Assembly: GCF_004341165.1 (NCBI RefSeq)
Contig: NZ_SLZR01000002.1
Location: 310,001 to 374,000, forward strand
Length of the DNA: 64,000 nt
Direction: 5' to 3'
Source of the DNA: Reinekea marinisedimentorum
Lineage (GTDB): Bacteria; Pseudomonadota; Gammaproteobacteria; Pseudomonadales; Natronospirillaceae
Shown here: positions 1-7,920 of the stretch, piece after piece
Layout: each line of letters starts with the position of its first letter
Numbering within the stretch: position 1 is the first letter of the stretch
Translations under genes and position numbers: made by a program
The notes under the pieces: model-generated
Databases searched by the model: none
What the model saw: the letters and a program-made list of their open reading frames with translations, nothing else
What the model was told of the DNA's origin: nothing

Positions 1-80
1 GGAATGCGGTGAAAGCCCGCAGCGGACGCGCCACTGTAATAAGCAAGCCTGTCGGTTTAACGCTTTAAGCCAGGAGACGA
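1..80 (+). promoter_or_regulatory. Cobalamin riboswitch, 3' part (cut by the window edge)
   Basis: The conserved 3' half of a B12 riboswitch is visible: a GGTGAAA segment near position 8, the CACTGTAA core around 31-38, and the B12-box element AGCCAGGAGACG at about 68-79. The 5' part lies outside the window. It sits 40 bases upstream of a corrinoid-type ABC importer, which is the usual target, and would reduce expression of that operon when adenosylcobalamin or a related corrinoid is abundant. The motif match is direct; the ligand and off-switch behaviour are inferred from the family. Confidence 0.88.
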
Positions 81-121
81 GAACGAATTTTATACTGTAC
101 GCGACCTACAGGAGACCATCG

Positions 122-1057
122 GTGTCTGACGCTATTAAGCCTTTAATTTCTACTTTCCTCTTTACGGTACTGGCCGTATTCAGCCAGGCGGAAACCCAAT
201 ACCCGTTAACGGTGACCGATGATCAGGGAAACCGCATCACGCTGACGACCCAACCGGCAAAGATCTCATCCAAAACCCTGTTTACCGATGAGCTGCTGCT
301 GAATCTGGTAGCGCCTGAACAGCTGTCGAGCATTACCCACATTGCCACGGACGAAACCTTCTCCAATATTGCCGATAAGGTGCCTCCTGCGGTTCAACAG
401 CTGGATTTAAACGTAGAAGCCATTCTGGCAAACGCCCCGGATATCCTGTTTGCCGCCAATTGGAGCGAGTCGGATAAAATTCGGCAGCTGCGCGCAGTGG
501 GGGTTCCGGTCTACCTGATCAATACCCCCTTCACGCTGGCCGACATCCAGCAAAAAATCCGCACACTCGGGGAGCTGCTTAACCTAGCCGATGAGGCCGA
601 CGCCCTGATCGAGCAGATGAACCTGGAGCTGGCAAGCCTGGCCCCCCTGAAAGAACAGATTCTGCAGCAGGGTTGGGTCGCACTTGATTACAACAGCTGG
701 GGCACGGCCAACGGCAAGAACACCACCTGGCAAGCGGTTCTGGATAACTCGGGCCTGATTAATGGTGCAGCCGGCTTTGAAGCGGGTGCCTTTGGCCAGG
801 TTGCGCTGTCCAAAGAGCTGATTGTGGCGGTCAACCCGGACGTTTTGTTCCTGCCGGGCTGGATCTATGGTGAGCACAACAGTGCGCAAGCCTTCTACGA
901 TCAGGTCGTGAACGACCCGGCATTGGCATCGGTCCCGGCGATCAGGCATGGCCGCGTTTACCCGGTGCCGGAAAACCTGCGGGGCACCTACAGTCAGTAC
1001 CTGGTACAAACCATTCGCTTCGTTACCGAAACGGTTTATCAGGATATAGCCCACTGA
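122..1057 (+). CDS. btuF: Periplasmic corrinoid/cobalamin-binding protein of an ABC importer
   Basis: A 311-residue class III (BtuF/FhuD/FecB-type) substrate-binding protein. It starts at a GTG preceded by a good AGGAGA ribosome site at 110-115. The N-terminus is a signal peptide (hydrophobic stretch about residues 8-22, ending near AQAET), so it acts in the periplasm and hands substrate to the permease encoded next. The two-lobed fold is suggested by a first lobe containing LNVEAILANAPDILFA and a second containing NPDVLFLPGW, joined by a long helix. The permease gene begins one base after its stop. The cobalamin riboswitch upstream makes a corrinoid the likely ligand. Iron-siderophore binding proteins share the fold, so the ligand is inferred from the riboswitch. 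Confidence 0.85.
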   Translation: MSDAIKPLISTFLFTVLAVFSQAETQYPLTVTDDQGNRITLTTQPAKISSKTLFTDELLLNLVAPEQLSSITHIATDETFSNIADKVPPAVQQLDLNVEAILANAPDILFAANWSESDKIRQLRAVGVPVYLINTPFTLADIQQKIRTLGELLNLADEADALIEQMNLELASLAPLKEQILQQGWVALDYNSWGTANGKNTTWQAVLDNSGLINGAAGFEAGAFGQVALSKELIVAVNPDVLFLPGWIYGEHNSAQAFYDQVVNDPALASVPAIRHGRVYPVPENLRGTYSQYLVQTIRFVTETVYQDIAH

Positions 1058-1058
1058 C

Positions 1059-2108
1059 ATGCTCAACGTCGACCGTCTTCCCCGCAGTATCCGCTTAAGC
1101 CTCGGTATTTTTGCGGTACTGCTGCTGTTACTGGCCTACCTGTCGTTCGGCGCTATTCAGCTGCCGGTCGCAGAAATCCTTCAGGTATTGAAGCTGACAC
1201 TGAGCGGTTCCTTTGAACAGGCGCAACAGGCCTATCCGAAGACTGCAGCCATTCTGGTGCATATCCGTTTGCCCAGAGCCATAGCCGCCATGCTCACCGG
1301 TGCCGCTTTAGCATTAGCCGGCGCTTGCATGCAGGGCCTGTTCAGAAACCCACTGGCCAGCCCGGATATACTCGGGGTCAGCGCCGGCTCGAGCCTGGGG
1401 GCGGTTATCGCCATCACCACCGGCATGTCATTGATACACCCGCTGATGATCCCCCTGTTCTCGATAACCGGCGCACTGCTTACAGCAGGCCTGGTTTATC
1501 TGATCGCCCTGCGCACCGCTTCGCAACGGCAGCTTCTGTTTCTGATTTTGACCGGTCTTGCGCTGTCCAGCCTGCTGAACGGCGCAGTTTCGGCAACGCT
1601 GCTGATGGCGCGACAATATGAGATCAGCCAGTTTATTTTCTGGACCATGGGCGGCCTTGAAGGCCGTTTGTGGCCTCATGTGCTGTGGCCGGCGCCCTTT
1701 TTACTGGTCATTGGTCTGATCAGCCTGAGGCAGTCAACAGCCCTGAACCTGATCACGCTGGGCGAAGAGAATGCTCACGGGATGGGTCTGAACGTTAAAC
1801 AGCACCGGCAAAAAACGCTGTTACTCAGTGCCAGCCTGACCGCGCTGGCGATTTCAATCGGTGGCCCGATTGGCTTTATTGGCCTGATGGTGCCTCACCT
1901 GGTGCGGCTGATTATCGGCCCGGATCACCGCAAGCTGTTGCCAATCGCCGCCATCACCGGCAGCTGTTTTGTCCTGCTGGCCGATCTGCTCGGTCGCTGC
2001 CTGTTGGCGCCGCATGAAATCAAGGTTGGCATCATCACCTCGGTTATCGGCGGCAGTTACTTTATTTATCTGATCGCCCGCATTCAGAAACAGGGGGCGA
2101 CCCTATGA
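1059..2108 (+). CDS. btuC: FecCD/BtuC-type ABC transporter permease (corrinoid import)
   Basis: A 349-residue polytopic inner-membrane protein of the FecCD family with about ten hydrophobic segments. Family hallmarks are present: RLPRAIAAMLTGAALALAGA near residues 70-90, NPLASPDILGVSAG just after it, and GGPIGFIGLMVPHLVR near residue 270, the region that contacts the ATPase. As a homodimer it would form the channel through which the binding protein delivers substrate. It starts one base after the stop of the binding-protein gene and overlaps the ATPase gene by four bases, so the three are very probably translated together under the cobalamin riboswitch. Confidence 0.88.
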   Translation: MLNVDRLPRSIRLSLGIFAVLLLLLAYLSFGAIQLPVAEILQVLKLTLSGSFEQAQQAYPKTAAILVHIRLPRAIAAMLTGAALALAGACMQGLFRNPLASPDILGVSAGSSLGAVIAITTGMSLIHPLMIPLFSITGALLTAGLVYLIALRTASQRQLLFLILTGLALSSLLNGAVSATLLMARQYEISQFIFWTMGGLEGRLWPHVLWPAPFLLVIGLISLRQSTALNLITLGEENAHGMGLNVKQHRQKTLLLSASLTALAISIGGPIGFIGLMVPHLVRLIIGPDHRKLLPIAAITGSCFVLLADLLGRCLLAPHEIKVGIITSVIGGSYFIYLIARIQKQGATL

Positions 2109-2908
2109 GCCAGCCATCGCTGCTGCACGTTTCCGGGCTAAGCTACAGGCTGCACAGCCGGCAACTGCTTGATGACATCAACGTTGAGATTCAACCCGGT
2201 GAACTGGTGGGTATTATCGGCCCGAACGGTGCTGGCAAGAGTACCCTGCTGAAGTGCCTGATCGACTTCCTGCCTGCCAGCGACGGCCAGATCCGTTACA
2301 ACGGCAAAGCCCTGCATGAGCTCACACATCAGCAGCGGGCGCTGGAGGTTGCCTACATGGCGCAACACCCGGAAGCCTCATTCCCGTTTTCTGCCGCCGA
2401 AGTGATCGCGCTCGGGGCTGAAAACCGGCGGCAAATCACACCACTCAGCCCGCAGCTGCTTAACCAGCAGATCACCGTCATCGCAAGGGAGCTGCAGATA
2501 GAGCCGTTACTGCAGCGGAAAATCACCGAGCTTTCTGGCGGGGAGCGCCAGCTGGTGCATTTTGCCCGGGTATTGATGCAGCAAACCCCGCTGCTGCTGC
2601 TCGATGAACCTTCATCCAATCTTGATATCGGCCACGAAACCTGGCTGATGCAGCGACTGAAAAGCCACTGTGCTAAGGCAAACTCGGCGCTGATCGCACT
2701 GCACAACCTGACCACCGCAGCGACCTTCTGCGAGCGCCTGCTGTTCATTGCCGGCGGCCGGCTGATTGCCAGTGGCAAGCCGGAACAGGTGCTGACCGAG
2801 GCTCGCATAGCTGAGCATTACCATCAACAGGTCATTGTTGCGCCACACCCGGTTACCGGCACGCTCACGGTTATGCCGGTACAGAATACAAATGTGCGCT
2901 TCAAATAG
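2105..2908 (+). CDS. btuD: ABC transporter ATP-binding protein (corrinoid import)
   Basis: A 267-residue ATPase subunit. It shows a Walker A motif GPNGAGKST near residue 40, the signature LSGGE near residue 145, Walker B LLLLDEPSSNLDIGHE near residue 165 and a switch histidine in ALHNL. It belongs to the FecE/BtuD/HmuV group that powers iron-siderophore, haem and B12 uptake. The start codon overlaps the permease stop (ATGA). A terminator hairpin overlaps its last codons, so this is the end of the operon. No outer-membrane BtuB receptor is visible in the window; it may lie upstream of the window or elsewhere. Confidence 0.88.
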   Translation: MSQPSLLHVSGLSYRLHSRQLLDDINVEIQPGELVGIIGPNGAGKSTLLKCLIDFLPASDGQIRYNGKALHELTHQQRALEVAYMAQHPEASFPFSAAEVIALGAENRRQITPLSPQLLNQQITVIARELQIEPLLQRKITELSGGERQLVHFARVLMQQTPLLLLDEPSSNLDIGHETWLMQRLKSHCAKANSALIALHNLTTAATFCERLLFIAGGRLIASGKPEQVLTEARIAEHYHQQVIVAPHPVTGTLTVMPVQNTNVRFK

Positions 2909-2917
2909 CGCTTTTTT
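2896..2917 (+). terminator. Rho-independent terminator of the corrinoid importer operon
   Basis: Arms GCGCT and AGCGC separated by TCAAAT are followed directly by six T. The left arm lies inside the last codons of the ATPase gene and the loop contains its stop codon. Confidence 0.75.
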
Positions 2918-3002
2918 GCACACTATTCCATAAAATAAGCCGCTAAAGTGCTAAGCTAGCTGTGTTACAGCGATCACACTTATAAGCAGGCTTAAGCTAT
3001 CC

Positions 3003-6000
3003 GTGGCTCAACAAAACCGCTATACCCAGTTCATACTCAATAAGACGTTGCCGACCATTCTGTCGATTGCAACGGCAACCCTTATTGTATTGAGCTCCGG
3101 CATCTGGTGGATGGTCGACCGGAATATGCAGGACCGGCACCAGGAGCGGGTCGAAGCGGTGATTGAATCCTTTGATGCAGCCGTGAGCATGGAGCTTGAG
3201 CACGTACAGGCCATCGCCAATACGCCGCTGATTACTCAGGCCATTGATGACCCTAACGGCCTCTCCCGCTTCTATTTGAATTCTTACCTGGCTTCAGTTG
3301 ATATCAACCGTTCATTCCAGACGGCCATCAGCGCCTACCATTCTGACGGGCGGCTATTCTCCACCAACCGCACGCTGAACGTTCGCTACTACAACCCGGT
3401 CACCGATGAGCCGTGGTTTGTTCAGGTGGTCAGCCACCAGAAGCCGGCGGTATCGGTCTCGGTTGAAGGCATCATCGCCGCAGCGCCGATCATCATCGAC
3501 GATCAGATGCGCGGAGTGGTCATCTCAGAGTTAAACCATCTGGGCCCCTGGTTCAGCTTCAGCTTTGATGAGGCTGCCGTGCTGATTCTCGATGAGCAGA
3601 ACAACATTCTTTACAGCTCCAACGAGCAGTGGTTCCCGCCGCTGAATACGCTCAGCAGTGTGCTCAACCCCCGATGGCGCTCGGTAAAGTCAGCCAGCCA
3701 CGACGGCTTTACTATTCTCAGCCTTGAAGACAGGTCTCTGCTCTCGCGCGAGCTGGGCGAGTTTTACTTCTTTCTGCTGCTGGCAACCGCGGTCATCTTC
3801 GTCAGTGGCATCATCTGCGCCAGTGTTGCCGGAAGCATTTCAGAAAGAATCATCGGTGAATTTATTCGCTCCGTAGAGCACCTGGAAAAGCATCAGGAAC
3901 TGGGGGCTCTGAACCATCAGGTCTTTGGCATCAAAGAGATCCAGCATCTGAGAACCAAATTCCAAAAACTGCTCAATAACCTGGTTGCCAGCAACCTATC
4001 GAAGGAGCGGGTTTCGGCCCTGATGAACTCGCTCAATGACCTGTTGGTGGTATTTGATCTGGATGGCAACCCGATACTGAGCAACAAGGCATTTGATGAT
4101 TTCTTCACCGACAAAGAATTTGTTAACCCCGACATCATGTCCTTTCTGTTTCAGAACGAAGAGGACCCGCTCGACCTGTTAAACATGAATGTGTCGCTAG
4201 AGCCTTTTGAGCGCGAATACACCAGTGGCATCTTCGTACAGAAACGCTTCATCGTGAACTGGAAGCGCAACCCGCTGAATGATGAACAGGGGCGAGTCAT
4301 CGGGGCTATCTTTGTGGGTCAGGATGTCACCGAATCGAGCGAGCTGACCACTGAAAACAAACTGAAAGAAGCGGCGATCGACGGTGCGGATTCCGGTGTC
4401 ATGATTCTGGAAACAGACATCAATACTGCGCGCATTCGCTATACCAACTCGTCGTTCCATAAGCTTACCGGTATCCGCAAAGAACTGTTGGCGAATAGAG
4501 ACATCAACCTGTACGACTCCAGGTTGTTTCCTGAAGATTCTCTGGTGCGTATCAAAAAGGCCATTGAACAAAATCAGTCCACGATTGAAATCATCAATAT
4601 CCGGTTTATCCATGGCATCAATGGCCATATTGAATTCAACTTCAGCCCAATCCCTGTTCACAGCTCTGCCAGAACCCATTTTTACCTGTGCATTCTGAAG
4701 GATGTGACTCAGCAGCAGATGACGTCCAAGCTGCTGATTGACGCCAAAAAGCGCGCCGAGGAATCCGCTCAGCTTAAGTCGGCCTTTCTTGCCAGCATGA
4801 GCCACGAAATAAGAACGCCGATGAATGGTGTCACCGGCATGCTTGGTATTCTCAGTGATACCCCGCTGACCGCAGAGCAGCTGAACTATGTACGCATTGC
4901 GCAGGGCAGTGCTGAATCACTGCTGCATATCATCAACGACATTCTCGACTTCTCCAAGCTGGAAGCCGGCAAGGCGTCGATTGAAAGTGTCGATTTTAAC
5001 CTCTGCGAAATGCTCGAAAACTTCATCGATTCCATGGCCCACCTTGCGCACAATAAGGGGCTGGAACTGGTGCTCGACATGTCGCAGCTTGAACACTGCA
5101 TGATCATGGGCGACCCCGGCCGGTTGCGGCAGATACTCACCAACCTGGTTGGCAACGCCATCAAGTTTACCCAGCAGGGCGACATTCTGGTTAAGGCCGA
5201 ACTGCACAGGAGCACACCGATCACAACCCGGCTGGAAATCACCGTTACCGACAGTGGGCGTGGCATTCCCAAGGAATACCAGCAAACGCTCTTTGAGCCT
5301 TTCACCCAGGTTGATTCGAAATCCAATGAGTCAATAAAAGGCACCGGCCTGGGGCTGGCCATCGTCAAGCAGCTGGTTGAGAACATGAAAGGTCATATCA
5401 GCCTGCGCAGTGAACCGGGCAAAGGCAGCTCCTTCAACTTCTATGTTCAGGTGAAGCCGAGCAAGCTGGTTGCGCCGCTGATTGAAAGCCACAACCTCCA
5501 AAGCAAAAAAGTGCTGTTGGTCGATGATAATACGCTTTCCCGAAACATCATCTGCAAACTGCTAAAGCATTGGGGCATTCAGATTGTCAGTTTTGAAAGC
5601 GGCAGCGATGCCCTGAGCTTTATGCAGCAACAGGCAGAGAACGAATTTGACGGCGCCATTATTGATTCCGATATGCCCGGCATGAGTGGTATGGAACTGG
5701 GCCGAAAACTGAAAGGTCTCGACAAAACGAACAGCCTGCCGATGCTGCTGATGACCTCCTTCCGGAACCAGCCGGCTTCCAAAGCCATTAAGCGGGCCGG
5801 TTTCAGTGGTTACTTCTCCAAACCGGTCAAGGCACACAACCTGGCCGACGCACTGAACCTTCTGTGGAATAAAGAAGAAGCCTCAACCAGGGTCATTACC
5901 GATAAACTGATTCATCAGCTTCGTCAGGATTCTGCCTTCAGCAGAAGCTACCGCGTACTGTTGGTTGAAGACAACCTGGTCAACCAGATGATCTCGAAGA

Positions 6001-6323
6001 AATTTATTGAATCACTGGGGCTCACCACCGTGATAAAAGCCGACGGGCAACAGGCAATCGATGCGTTAAAGAATGACACCGAAACCTTCGATCTGGTGGT
6101 CATGGATTGCCAGATGCCGGTTATTGATGGCTTTGAAGCGGCACGCCTGATCCGGCGCGGTGACGCAGGCGATAAGTACAAAGACATCATCATTATCGCG
6201 ATGACCGCCAATGTCTTGGAAGAAGATAAAGAACGCTGCATACAAGCCGGTATGAGTGACTACCTGCCGAAGCCGCTGCGCCGTGAGCAGCTCGCTAAAA
6301 CGCTGAAAAATTGGTTGGAGTAA
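3003..6323 (+). CDS. Hybrid sensor histidine kinase with two receiver domains (BarA-like architecture)
   Basis: A 1106-residue inner-membrane hybrid kinase starting at GTG. A membrane segment at about 15-37 and a second at about 254-280 bracket a periplasmic sensor of roughly 215 residues. PAS-like segments lie at about 335-450 and 455-575. The dimerisation/phosphoacceptor motif SHEIRTPMNG has its histidine at about 601. The ATPase part contains NLVGNAIKFTQQG, DSGRGIP and GTGLGLAIVKQL. Two receivers follow: one from about 836 (VLLVDDN, acceptor Asp in IDSDMPG) and one from about 983 (VLLVEDN, acceptor in VVMDCQMPV). No Hpt domain is seen, so phosphate would pass to a separate Hpt protein or act within the receivers. 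The signal and the cognate output are not evident. It stands alone after the corrinoid operon. Confidence 0.9.
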   Translation: MAQQNRYTQFILNKTLPTILSIATATLIVLSSGIWWMVDRNMQDRHQERVEAVIESFDAAVSMELEHVQAIANTPLITQAIDDPNGLSRFYLNSYLASVDINRSFQTAISAYHSDGRLFSTNRTLNVRYYNPVTDEPWFVQVVSHQKPAVSVSVEGIIAAAPIIIDDQMRGVVISELNHLGPWFSFSFDEAAVLILDEQNNILYSSNEQWFPPLNTLSSVLNPRWRSVKSASHDGFTILSLEDRSLLSRELGEFYFFLLLATAVIFVSGIICASVAGSISERIIGEFIRSVEHLEKHQELGALNHQVFGIKEIQHLRTKFQKLLNNLVASNLSKERVSALMNSLNDLLVVFDLDGNPILSNKAFDDFFTDKEFVNPDIMSFLFQNEEDPLDLLNMNVSLEPFEREYTSGIFVQKRFIVNWKRNPLNDEQGRVIGAIFVGQDVTESSELTTENKLKEAAIDGADSGVMILETDINTARIRYTNSSFHKLTGIRKELLANRDINLYDSRLFPEDSLVRIKKAIEQNQSTIEIINIRFIHGINGHIEFNFSPIPVHSSARTHFYLCILKDVTQQQMTSKLLIDAKKRAEESAQLKSAFLASMSHEIRTPMNGVTGMLGILSDTPLTAEQLNYVRIAQGSAESLLHIINDILDFSKLEAGKASIESVDFNLCEMLENFIDSMAHLAHNKGLELVLDMSQLEHCMIMGDPGRLRQILTNLVGNAIKFTQQGDILVKAELHRSTPITTRLEITVTDSGRGIPKEYQQTLFEPFTQVDSKSNESIKGTGLGLAIVKQLVENMKGHISLRSEPGKGSSFNFYVQVKPSKLVAPLIESHNLQSKKVLLVDDNTLSRNIICKLLKHWGIQIVSFESGSDALSFMQQQAENEFDGAIIDSDMPGMSGMELGRKLKGLDKTNSLPMLLMTSFRNQPASKAIKRAGFSGYFSKPVKAHNLADALNLLWNKEEASTRVITDKLIHQLRQDSAFSRSYRVLLVEDNLVNQMISKKFIESLGLTTVIKADGQQAIDALKNDTETFDLVVMDCQMPVIDGFEAARLIRRGDAGDKYKDIIIIAMTANVLEEDKERCIQAGMSDYLPKPLRREQLAKTLKNWLE

Positions 6324-6406
6324 TTCAGTACGGTAAGGCCCGCTAAACTTACACAGCTGATACTAATTACTGTTCCCCCGCGCCTATGCTATTAACCCGG
6401 CTTCGC

Positions 6407-6412
6407 TATAAT
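6407..6412 (+). promoter_or_regulatory. Possible -10 element upstream of mgtE
   Basis: A perfect TATAAT lies 90 bases before the mgtE start. No convincing -35 hexamer is found 16-18 bases upstream, so this is a weak candidate only. Confidence 0.25.
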
Positions 6413-6501
6413 AGCCCGCCGTAAAAACAGCAGTACAACTCTCGTCGCTGCTGCTAACATTTCTATTAAGTCACTTTGCCAGAACCACAGGAGCTTCACG
6501 T

Positions 6502-7839
6502 ATGGCCGACGATTTATCCAGCCTGATCAATGAAGTCACTGACGCAACCCTTCCGGATCAGGAAATCCTCATTGGTAAAATGCTGGTGCAGCGTGACTTT
6601 GAAGACGTAGCGCTCCTGCTCGAATCCTTGCCGCTGGAACAGCGACTTGAAACCTGGAACAGCATTCCTGTCGACAAACGCATCGATGTTCTGGTGGTTA
6701 TGCGTCGCGACCCGCGGGAAAGCCTGCTCGAAGAAATGTCGCTGAACGATCTCGATGCACTGTTCGAAAACATCGAGCCGGATGAACTGGTCGAGCTGTC
6801 AGAATCCCTGCCTACACGAATCGTTGCCCGCGCACTGCAGGCAATGGATTCCAAACAGCAGAAGTTTTTCGAGGTTACCCAGCAGTATGCCGACGAACAT
6901 GCCGGCCGCTGGATCAATCAGGGCTTTCTGACGCTGCCACAAAATGCAAAGGTGCGGGATGCCCTGCGCCTGTTACGACGCGATATTGCCAAGTACATCG
7001 ACGCGGTTTTTCTGGTCGACCGGCTGGGCCACTTCATCGCCGCGGTGCGTGTTTCTGCAGTGATTGGTGCGCCGGATCACGTGCCGCTTTCAGACCTCGA
7101 TGAGGATGATTTCGCCACCATCACCGCAGAGGATGATGCCTTCGACTCCGCATTGAAAGTACAGAAGAGCGGCTTTTCAGCGCTGCCGGTTATTAACGCC
7201 AAAGGTGTACTGATTGGCCGCTTGGATATCGGCACCGCCAGCGAGATTGTCAACGAAGACTATGAACGAAAAATGATGGCCAGCGCCGGTATGGATGAAG
7301 ACGAAGACTTATTCTCGCCGGTCATCAGCAGTGCAAAAAACCGGGCGGTTTGGCTGGGTATTAATTTATTAACGGCCTTTGCTGCTTCGTGGTTTATTGG
7401 CCTGTTTGAAGCGACGCTGCAGCAGGTGGTCACCCTGGCGGTATTAATGCCCATCGTCGCCAGTATGGGTGGCATTGCCGGAAGCCAAACACTCACGCTG
7501 GTGATTCGTGGCTTAGCGCTTGGCCAGGTCAGTACTGCCAACCGTAAGGCGCTGCTTTCCAAAGAGGTTCGTGTCGGCGGTTTAAATGGTGTGATCTGGG
7601 CGCTGGTAATCGGCATTGTCGTGGCCTTCTGGTTTAGCAGCCCATTGATCGGCCTGGTGATCTCTCTGGCCATTTTAATGAATATTGTCTCGGCTGCCTT
7701 TGTTGGCGTGCTGATACCGGTCGCGCTGGATAAACTGAAACTAGACCCGGCGTTATCCGGCTCAGTTATTTTAACAACCGTGACCGACATCGTCGGCTTC
7801 GTGGCATTTCTGGGCTTGGGCGCGCTGATTCTTACCTGA
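6502..7839 (+). CDS. mgtE: MgtE-type magnesium transporter
   Basis: A 445-residue protein with the full MgtE layout. An N-terminal superhelical domain (about 1-130, with repeated LL/ExLP motifs) is followed by a pair of CBS domains (about 135-255) and five membrane helices from about 283 to the C-terminus. The membrane part contains the conserved PIVASMGGIAGSQTLTLVIRG segment (quoted from PIVA, about residues 317-337). MgtE proteins are homodimeric Mg2+ channels gated by Mg2+ binding to the cytoplasmic N and CBS domains. A ribosome site (CAGGAG) precedes the ATG. It appears monocistronic. No Mg2+-sensing leader could be recognised in the 178 bases upstream. Confidence 0.93.
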   Translation: MADDLSSLINEVTDATLPDQEILIGKMLVQRDFEDVALLLESLPLEQRLETWNSIPVDKRIDVLVVMRRDPRESLLEEMSLNDLDALFENIEPDELVELSESLPTRIVARALQAMDSKQQKFFEVTQQYADEHAGRWINQGFLTLPQNAKVRDALRLLRRDIAKYIDAVFLVDRLGHFIAAVRVSAVIGAPDHVPLSDLDEDDFATITAEDDAFDSALKVQKSGFSALPVINAKGVLIGRLDIGTASEIVNEDYERKMMASAGMDEDEDLFSPVISSAKNRAVWLGINLLTAFAASWFIGLFEATLQQVVTLAVLMPIVASMGGIAGSQTLTLVIRGLALGQVSTANRKALLSKEVRVGGLNGVIWALVIGIVVAFWFSSPLIGLVISLAILMNIVSAAFVGVLIPVALDKLKLDPALSGSVILTTVTDIVGFVAFLGLGALILT

Positions 7840-7920
7840 TCATATAATTGACAACGGCAACTATCTTCCCTAGGTTTAAATGGCGATTCAAAGACTTGAA
7901 TTATTTTAAATAAGACTAAT

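Noticed and set aside
6324-6501. Magnesium-sensing leader (M-box) before mgtE.
   Set aside because: None of the conserved M-box helices or sequence blocks could be found in the 178 bases.
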